A stretch of 7,687 bases of DNA from CBDDRG01 sp965232975 (GCA_965232975.1 CBDDRG010000098.1:1-7687); one strand, 5' to 3'. Positions 1 through 6,607 are shown, counted from the stretch's first letter. The notes: generated by a model from the sequence alone, not told the origin. Made by a program: numbers and translations.

Positions 1-2
1 TG

Positions 3-308
3 TTCGCGCAGGCGCTGAAGGTGGAATTGCCGAAAACCGACGCGCCCCCGGTCGGTGACGCCAAGCTGATGGACGTCGAGGTGGGCGCCAACGGCGCCGT
101 CACCGTCGATGCCAAACTGGTTCCACCGGGCGGGTTGGCCGATGCCATCCGCGCCGGTCTGGCGCGTGAACCGACCAGCCTGATTCGCCTGGGCGCCGAC
201 AAAACGGTGGCCTACGAGCATGTCGCCCAGGCCATCGCCAGCATCCAGGCAGCAGGTGCCAAGAAAATCGCCTTCGCGACTTCGCCCAAACCTCGCGCCA
301 AGCCCTGA
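3..308 (+). CDS. exbD: ExbD/TolR-family biopolymer transport protein, C-terminal part (5' truncated by window edge)
   Basis: The reading frame is already open at the window edge and ends at TGA 306-308, leaving about 101 residues. ExbD/TolR proteins are small inner-membrane proteins with one N-terminal transmembrane helix and a periplasmic domain. With ExbB/TolQ they form a proton-driven motor that energises TonB or Tol complexes. The visible part matches the periplasmic domain: an 'LKVELPKTDA' segment like the one that follows the membrane helix in ExbD, a 'GAVTVDAKLV' strand, then 'LIRLGADKTVAYEHVAQAIASI', which resembles the family's 'ADK.VPY..V' signature, and a final 'AGAKKIAFAT' strand. 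The membrane helix with its essential Asp lies upstream, outside the window. ExbD and TolR cannot be separated from this fragment; I favour ExbD from the 'LPK' segment. An exbB gene would be expected just upstream. A 7-base-pair hairpin starts 9 bases after the stop, suggesting the transcript ends here. Confidence 0.85.
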   Translation, partial: FAQALKVELPKTDAPPVGDAKLMDVEVGANGAVTVDAKLVPPGGLADAIRAGLAREPTSLIRLGADKTVAYEHVAQAIASIQAAGAKKIAFATSPKPRAKP

Positions 309-317
309 CGAGACACG

Positions 318-334
318 GGGTGGCGCGGCCACCC
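318..334 (+). terminator. Hairpin just downstream of the exbD stop, possible terminator
   Basis: A perfect 7-base-pair stem GGGTGGC/GCCACCC (318-324 with 328-334) closes a GCG loop, starting 9 bases after the exbD stop codon. No T-tract follows (the next bases are C-rich), so it is not a textbook intrinsic terminator. It could act as a 3' end stabiliser or a Rho-assisted end. The rest of the 309-497 gap holds no convincing gene; I also found no clear -10/-35 pair for the downstream hydrolase. Confidence 0.45.
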
Positions 335-483
335 GCCCCCGGCAGATCATCGTTATCCGCCGGGGGGCGAATACAGGCTTCCGAAGCATCCCCCTGGGTC
401 AAAGTCGGCCGCAGGGATCGGCCGCGATTGGGTTTGGATCGCTGCTGCGCCCGCCAGACTCAGGGAGCGCTTGGCGCGGAAAC

Positions 484-489
484 GGGGAG
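484..489 (+). promoter_or_regulatory. Ribosome binding site that sets the serine hydrolase start
   Basis: GGGGAG lies 8 bases before ATG 498. It supports the ATG over the in-frame TTG at 471, which would put nine extra, mostly charged residues ahead of the signal peptide. Confidence 0.6.
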
Positions 490-497
490 TAGCCCTT

Positions 498-1481
498 ATG
501 CGTCGACGGGTCATTCGCGCCGAGCTGCTGTTGCCAGCGCTGTTGTTGCCGGCGCTGTTGACGTCGTTCGCCTGCTCGGCAACGCCGCTACCGGCAGCCC
601 ACCACGGTGCTGATGCCCACCCCAGCGCGGCCGCGCAGACGGCCCGGGAAGGCGCGCATTGCAAGGCCTTAGGCGACTTCTATTGGGAAATCGGCGATGG
701 CAAAGGGACAATCGTCAGCGGCAGCGTCGGCAATGACTACTCGCCGACCACGACGGTCAAGATCGCCTCAGCGTCGAAGTGGGTCTGGGGCAGCTATGTC
801 CTGGAGAAGCTCGGCAAGCGCCGGGATCCGGACGGCCAAGTGCTCGCCGCGCTCGAGATGCAATCGGGCCACACCGCGTTCAGTACCTGTCTGCTAGCAC
901 CGACGGTCGGGGGTTGTTACCAGAATCGCTCCAACAGCAAGCTGAACCCGGCCCATGTCGGCCGCTTCTTCTACAATGCGGGCCACGATCAGTGGCTTGC
1001 CATGGGGTTTGGGTTGGCGCCCATGGATTCCGCCGCGCTGACCCGCGAAGTGCTCGGCCAACTGGGTAACAACCTCGATATCTCGTACTGGCGACCCGTT
1101 CCCGCCGGCGGCATGCGGGGCTCGCCCGCCGGCTACGCGGCGTTTCTGCGCAAGATCATCAACGGCGAACTGCGCATGCGGCAGTACCTGGGCTACCAGC
1201 CGGTCTGCACGCTGCCCGGCGTCTGCCCGACCGCCGTCTCCAGCCCGGCCAGGGAAGCCTGGCACTACAGCCTGAACCACTGGGTCGAGGACGACCCGCG
1301 CACCGGCGACGGCAGTTTCTCGAGCCCGGGTCTGGAAGGCTTTTATCCCTGGATTGCGGCCGACAAGACCACCTATGGCATCGTGGCGCGGGAAAAACTC
1401 GCGCGGTCGGCGTACTGGGAAAGCGTGCTGTGCGGACGCGATATCCGGAAGGCCTATTTCAGCGGTACGCCGGTGCCCTGA
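498..1481 (+). CDS. Exported serine hydrolase, beta-lactamase class C / penicillin-binding-like fold
   Basis: The product is 327 residues from ATG 498. Residues 1-27 form a signal peptide: a basic start (MRRR) followed by a leucine-rich core. A cysteine at position 26 sits in 'SFAC', a poor lipobox because the -3 residue is Ser, so a soluble periplasmic protein is as likely as a lipoprotein. The segment 'VKIASASKWV' contains Ser91-Ala-Ser-Lys94, the SxxK nucleophile motif of class C beta-lactamases, esterases and DD-peptidases. The 'GSPAGYAAFLRKIINGEL' stretch (208-224) and the C-terminal 'SSPGLEGFYPWI' (275-286) are typical of class C-related serine hydrolases. The second motif is unclear: Y141-Q-N143 and the region around Y159-N160 are both candidates. 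The usual KTG or HxG box appears as S-P-G (276-278). Six cysteines remain after the signal peptide (55, 131, 140, 237, 243, 312). The substrate cannot be predicted; an esterase or peptidoglycan-related role is as plausible as beta-lactam hydrolysis. The gene stands alone, convergent with fldB. Confidence 0.8.
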   Translation: MRRRVIRAELLLPALLLPALLTSFACSATPLPAAHHGADAHPSAAAQTAREGAHCKALGDFYWEIGDGKGTIVSGSVGNDYSPTTTVKIASASKWVWGSYVLEKLGKRRDPDGQVLAALEMQSGHTAFSTCLLAPTVGGCYQNRSNSKLNPAHVGRFFYNAGHDQWLAMGFGLAPMDSAALTREVLGQLGNNLDISYWRPVPAGGMRGSPAGYAAFLRKIINGELRMRQYLGYQPVCTLPGVCPTAVSSPAREAWHYSLNHWVEDDPRTGDGSFSSPGLEGFYPWIAADKTTYGIVAREKLARSAYWESVLCGRDIRKAYFSGTPVP

Positions 1482-1551
1482 GGGTGCGGTGCGGAATGGA
1501 TTGGGGGCGGGTGCTGCCGGCACCGGTCGCGAAGCGTCACCGGGAGCCTGG

Positions 1552-1572
1552 CGGGAGCGCTGCGCTCACCCG
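1552..1572. terminator. Hairpin between convergent genes, possible shared terminator
   Basis: The 96-base gap between the hydrolase stop and the fldB stop contains an imperfect hairpin: CGGGAGCG (1552-1559), loop CTG, then CGCT (1563-1566), a CA bulge and CCCG (1569-1572). A second smaller one, GGTGC/GCACC, lies at 1510-1524. Neither is followed by a T-tract on either strand, so terminator function is inferred from position between convergent genes. Confidence 0.3.
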
Positions 1573-1577
1573 GGCAG

Positions 1578-2108
1578 TCAGCGGCGTTCACTCAGACCAA
1601 ACTCGGTGGCGATTTGCGCGCACCAGCGCGCGATGCGCTGATCGCTGCGGTCAAACTCGTTGTCCTCATCGAGGGCCAGGCCGACGAAGTGGCGGCCATC
1701 GGCAGTGAGCGCTTTGGACACAGCGAACTGGTAGTCCGCCGCCGGCCACTGCCCGACCGGGGTGGCGCCCAGGTTGACCAGCAGCGCCCACAGGTAGCCG
1801 AGTGCGTCCTGAAACCACTCCGGATAGCCGATCTGGTCGCCCAGGCCAAACAGCGCGACCTGTTTGCCGTGCCAGTCGAGCGCGCCGATATCCGGCCAGA
1901 TGCGCTCCCAGTCCTCCTGTAATTCGCCGTAATCCCAGGTCGGAATGCCGAGAATGACGCGCCCATAGGCGGCCGCGGTGGCGATCGGCGCCGCGGCGAT
2001 ATCGAAAAGATCGACTTGATCGACGCCGAGCACGGCCTGGATTTTTTCTGCCGCCATTTCGGTATAGCGGGTGGAGGAGCCGAAGAACAGTGCGATGGGG
2101 GCCGGCAT
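1578..2108 (-). CDS. fldB: Long-chain flavodoxin, FldB type
   Basis: The product is a 176-residue FMN-binding electron carrier of the cytosol that donates electrons to reductases and radical enzymes. It aligns along its whole length with what I recall of E. coli FldB. The phosphate loop is 'FGSSTRYTEMAAEKI' (9-23), with the FldB-style GSST.YTE in place of a glycine-rich flavodoxin loop. 'LGIPTWDYGELQEDWE' (53-68) carries the probable FMN-stacking Trp59. 'LFGLGDQIGYPEWFQDALG' (86-104) carries Tyr95 on the other face of the flavin. 'DGRHFVGLALDEDNEFDRSDQRIARWC' (137-163) is the C-terminal long-chain signature. I chose ATG 2108 because it begins directly at the 'MPAPIALFFGSST' N-terminus; the frame stays open 28 codons upstream, but that stretch overlaps trmL and has no flavodoxin similarity. 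No clear Shine-Dalgarno precedes it, and trmL ends 7 bases upstream, so translation is probably coupled to trmL. Confidence 0.93.
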   Translation of the reverse strand: MPAPIALFFGSSTRYTEMAAEKIQAVLGVDQVDLFDIAAAPIATAAAYGRVILGIPTWDYGELQEDWERIWPDIGALDWHGKQVALFGLGDQIGYPEWFQDALGYLWALLVNLGATPVGQWPAADYQFAVSKALTADGRHFVGLALDEDNEFDRSDQRIARWCAQIATEFGLSERR

Positions 2109-2110
2109 GG

Positions 2111-2123
2111 CGGGCTCAGCCCG
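2111..2123 (-). promoter_or_regulatory. Hairpin at the trmL-fldB junction with the trmL stop codon in its loop
   Basis: Read on the minus strand, CGGGC-TGA-GCCCG forms a 5-base-pair GC stem whose three-base loop is exactly the trmL stop codon (2118-2116). The stem ends 2 bases before the fldB ATG and covers the place where a Shine-Dalgarno would sit. A ribosome terminating on trmL would open it, so it may enforce translational coupling. The structure is seen in the sequence; the function is inferred. Confidence 0.4.
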
Positions 2124-2595
2124 GTACCGGCTTGCCGCTGCCGGCAAAGCCCAGTTGCCGCCAGGCTTCATACACCACAATGGCGACGGCATTGCTGAGA
2201 TTCAGGCTGCGGCTGGCGGGCTGCATGGGGATGCGCAGTACCTGTCCGGCGGGCAGTGCAGTCAGTATCGCGGCCGGCAGGCCGCGGGTTTCAGGCCCGA
2301 ACACCAGGGTATCGCCAGGCGCAAAACGGGCATCGGCGTGGCTCAGGGTGCCCTTGGTGCTGACCGCGAACAGCCGCCCGCGGGGGCGGTCAGCGCAGAA
2401 TGTCCGCCAATTGGCGTGGATCTGGACGCCCTGCCACTCGCCATAGTCGAGGCCGGCGCGCCGCAGGCGCTTGTCGTCCAGTGCAAACCCCAGGGGTTCG
2501 ATCAGGTGCAAATGGCAGCCGCCGTTGGCGCACAGGCGAATGATGTTGCCGGTGTTGGGCGGAATCTCGGGCTCGAACAGGGCGATGTTGAACAT
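2116..2595 (-). CDS. trmL: tRNA (cytidine/uridine-34-2'-O)-methyltransferase TrmL (YibK)
   Basis: The product is a 159-residue, single-domain SPOUT methyltransferase, close to the E. coli length of 157. TrmL 2'-O-methylates the wobble nucleotide of the two tRNA-Leu isoacceptors with CAA and UAA-type anticodons using S-adenosylmethionine, working as a dimer with a trefoil-knot active site. Visible signatures in order: 'EPEIPPNTGNIIRLCAN' (8-24) with the conserved N14-T-G-N17; 'LIEPLGFALDDKRLRRAGLDY' (31-51); the knot strand 'LVFGPETRGLP' (97-107); and 'IPMQPASRSLNLSNAVAIVVYEAWRQ' (122-147), the cofactor-binding motif 3 typical of TrmL/YibK. ATG 2595 gives the classic 'MFNIALFEPEIPPN' start. 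It is the first gene of a minus-strand unit with fldB and is transcribed divergently from smc. The preceding bases lack a good Shine-Dalgarno. Confidence 0.95.
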   Translation of the reverse strand: MFNIALFEPEIPPNTGNIIRLCANGGCHLHLIEPLGFALDDKRLRRAGLDYGEWQGVQIHANWRTFCADRPRGRLFAVSTKGTLSHADARFAPGDTLVFGPETRGLPAAILTALPAGQVLRIPMQPASRSLNLSNAVAIVVYEAWRQLGFAGSGKPVPG

Positions 2596-2642
2596 GCGTT
2601 GGGGGCAGGGCGCCAGCTTGGTCGGACGGCGACGGAGTGGGC

Positions 2643-2648
2643 ATTATC
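2643..2648 (-). promoter_or_regulatory. Candidate -10 element for trmL-fldB
   Basis: On the minus strand GATAAT (five of six matches to TATAAT) sits about 47 bases before the trmL start. No recognisable -35 hexamer lies 16-18 bases upstream of it, so this is a weak prediction based mainly on position in the divergent intergenic region. Confidence 0.3.
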
Positions 2649-2724
2649 ACCCGTCTCGGCGGTGCGCGGCCACCCATTGTCTCCGCCCCGCGTCATCCGG
2701 CCGTGCTGCGGGCGCCGCCCCGGG

Positions 2725-2752
2725 TTGTCCTGCCGGGGGCAGGGTGTAAAAT
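2725..2752 (+). promoter_or_regulatory. Candidate sigma-70 promoter for smc
   Basis: TTGTCC (2725-2730) and TAAAAT (2747-2752) are separated by 16 bases, matching the -35 and -10 consensus at four and five of six positions. TAAAAT is a rare AT-rich patch in very GC-rich DNA. Transcription would start near 2759, giving smc a leader of about 120 bases that contains the hairpin at 2785-2801. Confidence 0.5.
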
Positions 2753-2784
2753 CGCCGCCGTTGTGTTCCCGCGTTCGCCCCCAG

Positions 2785-2801
2785 CCGGCGGCGCCCGCCG
2801 G
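2785..2801 (+). other. Strong GC hairpin in the smc leader
   Basis: CCGGCGG (2785-2791) pairs perfectly with CCGCCGG (2795-2801) across a CGC loop. It lies about 30 bases after the predicted transcription start and about 78 bases before the smc ATG. No T-tract follows. It may affect leader stability, or may simply reflect GC-rich composition. Confidence 0.4.
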
Positions 2802-2879
2802 GGCAGCGGACGCAATCGCGAGCGGCCCGCAATTGGGGTCAACTCGCCAGTTCCGGCACCCATTCCGCATGAGTCCCCG

Positions 2880-5800
2880 ATGCACCTGAAATGTATCAAG
2901 CTGGCCGGCTTCAAGTCGTTTGTCGATCCCACCACCATCAGCTTTCCCAGCCGCCTGTGCGCCATCGTCGGCCCCAACGGCTGCGGCAAATCCAACGTGA
3001 TCGACGCGGTGCGCTGGGTGATGGGCGAGAGATCGGCCAAGCCCCTGCGCGGCGAGTCCATGGCGGACGTGATTTTCAACGGCTCCGGTGGGCGCCAGCC
3101 GGTGGGTCAGGCCAGCATCGAGCTGATCTTTGACAACGCCAACGGCGGCCTCGGTGGCGAATACGCCGCCTACGCCGAAATTTCCATTCGCCGCAAGGTG
3201 ACCCGCGACGGTCAGTCCCAGTACTACCTGAATGGCGGCAAGTGCCGGCGCCGCGACATCACCGACGTCTTTCTCGGCACCGGGCTCGGCCCGCGCAGCT
3301 ACGCGATCATCGAGCAGGGCATGATCTCCAGCCTGGTCGAATCGCGCCCCGAGGATCTGCGCGTGTACCTCGAAGAGGCGGCCGGCATCTCCAAGTACAA
3401 GGAGCGCCGCAAGGATACCGAGAGCCGCATCGCCAGCACCCAGGAGAATCTGGCGCGCCTGACCGATATCCGCGACGAGCTCGGCCGCCAGCTCCAGCGC
3501 CTCGAACGCCAGGTGCAGACGGCCGAAAAATACGTCGCCCACAAGAAGGAGGAGCGCCAACTCAAGGCGGAGTGGCTCGCGCTGCGCTGGCGCGCCCTCG
3601 ACCGGCAGATGAGCGTCCAGCGCCAGCAGATCGGCCGTGCCGAACTGGCGGCAGAAGCCCTGGTTACCGCACGCCAGGGCTGCGAGACCGCCCTCGAAAA
3701 ACACCGCGTCCAGTACAGCGACCAGTCCGCCGCGTTCAACCAGACCCAGGGCCGCTATTACGCCATTGGCGCCGAGGTCGCCCGCATCGAGCAGGCCATC
3801 CAGCACGCCGGCAAACGTGTCCGTGAGCTGGACAGCGATCTTCAACAAACCGTGCGCAATCATGATGAATCGGCGGCCCATCTGCGCAGCGACCAGCAGA
3901 AAGCTGTTGGCTGGCAGGCGGAGCTGGCCGAACTGGCGCCCGCGCTCCATCAGGCGCGGGGTCGCGAAACGGCATCCAGTGCCGAGTTGCAGGCCGCCGA
4001 AGCCGCCACCCAGGCGCTGCAGACGACTTGGGACGAATTCAACCAGCGCGCCGCCGCGCCACGCCGCCAGGCCGAGGTGCAGCAGGCCCGCAGCCAGCAG
4101 ATCGAGCAGACCGCGCGGCGACTTGCCGAGCGCCAGGCGCGGCTGAGTGACGAACTGGTCCGCCTGGACGCCAGTGCGCTGACCGCCGAGGTCGCCGCAC
4201 TGACCCAACAACTGGCGGAGCTGGAGACACAGGGCGCCGGCCAGCAGAGCGCACTGCAACCGCTGGCGGCCGCCATCGACGCCGGCCGCAAGGCCATCGT
4301 CGGCATCGCGCAAAGCCTCGGCGGCGCCCGCGAACAGGTGCAAAAGCTGCGCGGCCGCCAGGCCTCGCTGGAGGCTTTACAGCAAGCGGCGCTCGGCGAC
4401 CAGGCCGCGCGCACGCGCTGGCTCGCCGATCGGCAACTGAGCGCGCGGCCCCGACTCACCGATTCGATCGAGGTCGTCGAGAGCTGGGAGACCGCCGTCG
4501 AAACCGTGCTCGGCGACTGGCTGCAGGCGGTTTGTGTCGAGGCGCTGGAGCCCCTGGCCGCCGCCCTCGGCAGTTTTCAGGCCGGCGAGCTGGTACTGGT
4601 GGACAACGCCAGTCCCGCGCCGGGTGCACCGGCCGATCCTGTGGACGGCATACCGCTGGCAGCCAAAGTAACGGGTACCGCGGGCGCGCTGCTGAGTGGC
4701 ATTTATGCGGCGGCGAGCCTCGATGAGGCGCTCGCCTTGCGCCCGCGGCTCGCCCGCGGCCAGTCCGTGGTGACGCCGGATGGCCTCTGGTTCGGCCCCA
4801 ACTGGGTGCGCGTAGCCCGCGACCAGGGCGGTGTCAGTGGCGTGCTCCAGCGCAAGCGCGAACTGGCCGAACTCGGCACGCAGATCGTCGCGGCGCAGGC
4901 TGCGGTCGCCACGCTGACCCAGCAGCAGAGCGCAGCCCAGGCGGAACTGGCGGCGCGGGAACAGCGGCGCGAGGATCTGGCCGCCGCCGTGGCGCGCCAC
5001 CAGCGCCAGTACGCCGACCTACGTGCCAAACTCAGCGCGCGGCGGATGCAGGTCGAGCAGCTCGCCAACCGCAGCCAGCAACTGGAGCGCGAGTTGACGG
5101 AAATCAACGGCCAGCAGGAACAGGAGCGCCAGCACCTGACCGAGGCGCGCGAGCTGCTCAGTCAGGCGCTCGTCGCGATGGCCGCCGACAATCAGCGCAA
5201 GGACGAACTGGTGCGTGAACGCGACCAGCAGCGCGCCGCGCTCGACCACGCCCGCGCCCGCGCGCGGCGGGATCGCGAGCAGGCCCATGAGCTGGCGGTG
5301 CGGGAAAAGGCCGTCGGCGCCCAGTTGGCGTCGATCCGCGACGGCATCGCGCGGCTGGCGGGGCAGGTGGCGCGCCTCGCCGAGCGCCGCGCCGAGATCG
5401 AAGCCAGCATCGCCGCCCAGCTCGATCCCAATGCGGAGTTGCAACGGAATCTGACCACCCAGCTCGACCTCCGCCTGCGCGCCGAAACCGAGGTGGCGGA
5501 CGCACGCAGGGCGGTGGAGGCCATCGAGCAGGAACTGCACGCGCTGGAGCAGCAGCGCAGCCAGCTCGATGGACAATTGCAGGATCAGCGGGCGCAGCTC
5601 GAACAGCAGCGGCTGGCGGCGCGGGATGTGGAGACCCGCGGCGCGACGCTGCTGGAACAGCTCGCCGAGCTCGATGCCGCACCGGGCCCGCTGCTCGCCG
5701 CGCTCGCCGAAGAGGCCGACCCCGCCGCCTGGGAAACCTCGCTGGCGCAGGTTGGCGAGCGCATCCGCCGGCTGGGGCCGATCAATCTGGCCGCCCTCGA

Positions 5801-6419
5801 CGAATATCAGGTCGCCGCCGAGCGCAAAACCTATCTGGACACCCAGCATGCCGAACTAGTGGATGCGCTAACCACGCTCGAAGACGCCATCCGCAGGATC
5901 GATCGCGAAACCCGCACCCGCTTTCGCGACACCTTCGAGCAGGTCAACCAGTCCCTGCAGCGGTTGTTTCCCAAATTGTTCGGTGGCGGCAATGCCTACC
6001 TGGAGCTGACCGGCGACGACCTGCTGAACACCGGGGTCACCATCATGGCGCGCCCGCCCGGCAAGAAGAACAGCACCATCCACCTGTTGTCGGGCGGCGA
6101 AAAGGCGCTGACCGCGATCGCGCTGGTGTTCGCGATCTTTCAGCTCAATCCGGCGCCTTTTTGCATGCTCGATGAAGTGGATGCGCCCCTCGACGACGCC
6201 AATGTGGGGCGCTTCGCCCAGCTCGTCAAAGAAATGTCCGCGCAGGTGCAGTTCATTTACATCAGCCACAATAAAATCGCGATGGAGATGGCGCATCAAT
6301 TGCTTGGGGTGACCATGAACGAACCCGGTGTGTCCCGTCTGGTCTCTGTGGACGTCGATACTGCCAGCCAAATGGCTCAGCCCCAGGTCGAGCCCGGCCA
6401 ACGCCATGCTCGACCTTAA
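2880..6419 (+). CDS. smc: Chromosome partition ATPase Smc (condensin core)
   Basis: The product is 1,179 residues, the usual Smc length. Smc dimers with ScpA and ScpB form an ATP-driven ring that extrudes DNA loops and helps resolve and segregate sister chromosomes on the nucleoid. Domains in order: N-terminal ATPase lobe (about 1-165) with Walker A GPNGCGKS at 31-38; first coiled coil (about 165-510), rich in Glu, Gln, Arg and Ala; hinge (about 514-660), including 'ETVLGDWLQAVCVEAL' and 'SVVTPDGLWFGPNWVRV'; return coiled coil (about 665-1010); and C-terminal lobe with signature LSGGEK (1070-1075), Walker B 'FCMLDEVDAPLDD' with Asp1098-Glu1099, and 'YISHNK'. All ATPase residues are present. 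I chose ATG 2880 because the family N-terminus 'MHLKCIKLAGFKSFVDPT' starts there; the frame is open 81 codons further upstream, but that low-complexity stretch lies over the intergenic region. Only a weak GAG (2871-2873) serves as Shine-Dalgarno. zipA and ligA follow. Confidence 0.97.
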   Translation: MHLKCIKLAGFKSFVDPTTISFPSRLCAIVGPNGCGKSNVIDAVRWVMGERSAKPLRGESMADVIFNGSGGRQPVGQASIELIFDNANGGLGGEYAAYAEISIRRKVTRDGQSQYYLNGGKCRRRDITDVFLGTGLGPRSYAIIEQGMISSLVESRPEDLRVYLEEAAGISKYKERRKDTESRIASTQENLARLTDIRDELGRQLQRLERQVQTAEKYVAHKKEERQLKAEWLALRWRALDRQMSVQRQQIGRAELAAEALVTARQGCETALEKHRVQYSDQSAAFNQTQGRYYAIGAEVARIEQAIQHAGKRVRELDSDLQQTVRNHDESAAHLRSDQQKAVGWQAELAELAPALHQARGRETASSAELQAAEAATQALQTTWDEFNQRAAAPRRQAEVQQARSQQIEQTARRLAERQARLSDELVRLDASALTAEVAALTQQLAELETQGAGQQSALQPLAAAIDAGRKAIVGIAQSLGGAREQVQKLRGRQASLEALQQAALGDQAARTRWLADRQLSARPRLTDSIEVVESWETAVETVLGDWLQAVCVEALEPLAAALGSFQAGELVLVDNASPAPGAPADPVDGIPLAAKVTGTAGALLSGIYAAASLDEALALRPRLARGQSVVTPDGLWFGPNWVRVARDQGGVSGVLQRKRELAELGTQIVAAQAAVATLTQQQSAAQAELAAREQRREDLAAAVARHQRQYADLRAKLSARRMQVEQLANRSQQLERELTEINGQQEQERQHLTEARELLSQALVAMAADNQRKDELVRERDQQRAALDHARARARRDREQAHELAVREKAVGAQLASIRDGIARLAGQVARLAERRAEIEASIAAQLDPNAELQRNLTTQLDLRLRAETEVADARRAVEAIEQELHALEQQRSQLDGQLQDQRAQLEQQRLAARDVETRGATLLEQLAELDAAPGPLLAALAEEADPAAWETSLAQVGERIRRLGPINLAALDEYQVAAERKTYLDTQHAELVDALTTLEDAIRRIDRETRTRFRDTFEQVNQSLQRLFPKLFGGGNAYLELTGDDLLNTGVTIMARPPGKKNSTIHLLSGGEKALTAIALVFAIFQLNPAPFCMLDEVDAPLDDANVGRFAQLVKEMSAQVQFIYISHNKIAMEMAHQLLGVTMNEPGVSRLVSVDVDTASQMAQPQVEPGQRHARP

Positions 6420-6442
6420 CCGGTTCTTGGAAAAGAGTTATC

Positions 6443-6464
6443 CTGCTCGCTGCGCAGCGGGCAG
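6443..6464 (+). other. Hairpin after smc, overlapping the heptamer array
   Basis: Bases 6443-6451 (CTGCTCGCT) pair with 6456-6464 (AGCGGGCAG) over a four-base GCGC loop; all nine pairs form, one being a G-U type wobble. The stem begins 23 bases after the smc stop. It has no T-tract, so it is a weak terminator candidate; it could protect the smc 3' end or partly separate smc from zipA expression. Confidence 0.45.
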
Positions 6465-6487
6465 CGGGCAGCGGGCAGCGGGCAGCG
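6454..6487 (+). repeat. Heptamer tandem repeat GCAGCGG, about 4.9 perfect copies
   Basis: Units start at 6454, 6461, 6468, 6475 and 6482, the last lacking only its final G. There is no mismatch between units, which suggests recent expansion by slippage. The array lies between smc and zipA and outside both genes, so copy changes would alter spacing, not reading frame. The GGG runs at 6459-6461, 6466-6468, 6473-6475 and 6480-6482, each separated by CAGC, make a canonical four-run G-quadruplex motif on the RNA-like strand. The rest of the 6420-6607 gap contains a T5 run at 6513-6517 without a stem before it, and an isolated TTGACA at 6521-6526. Confidence 0.9.
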
Positions 6488-6607
6488 TCGGCTCTCGTCG
6501 ACGGTCGGGCAATTTTTCGGTTGACAGCAAAACCGCCAGCAAACGCTGGCCAGCGGCGCAACCTCTGGTTGATGGCGGCCTGACGGGGACGCGAGGGTAT
6601 TAGAGTT

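Noticed and set aside
309..497. Small open frames in the exbD-hydrolase gap
   Set aside because: They overlap real genes or lack starts with ribosome sites, and no translation resembles a known small protein.
894..1523. Minus-strand open frame of 209 codons opposite the serine hydrolase
   Set aside because: The plus strand has a signal peptide, an SxxK motif and a Shine-Dalgarno; the antisense product shows no family features.
2637..2879. N-terminal extension of smc by 81 codons
   Set aside because: The Smc family N-terminus begins exactly at ATG 2880; the extension crosses the likely promoter and leader hairpin and is low-complexity Pro/Arg/Ala sequence.
2502..4343. Minus-strand open frame of 613 codons across trmL, the intergenic region and the 5' half of smc
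   Set aside because: It is antisense to a certain smc gene and overlaps trmL in another frame; the translation is Leu/Ala/Gly-rich with no domain, as expected for the antisense of a GC-rich coiled-coil gene with low stop-codon frequency.
6513..6517. T5 run between smc and zipA as an intrinsic terminator tail
   Set aside because: No stable stem ends just before it; the nearest inverted sequence, around CGTCGACG, does not leave a proper loop.
6521..6526. Perfect TTGACA -35 box upstream of zipA
   Set aside because: No acceptable -10 hexamer lies 15-19 bases downstream (sequence there is GC-rich), so I do not call a promoter; transcript mapping of the zipA 5' end would decide.
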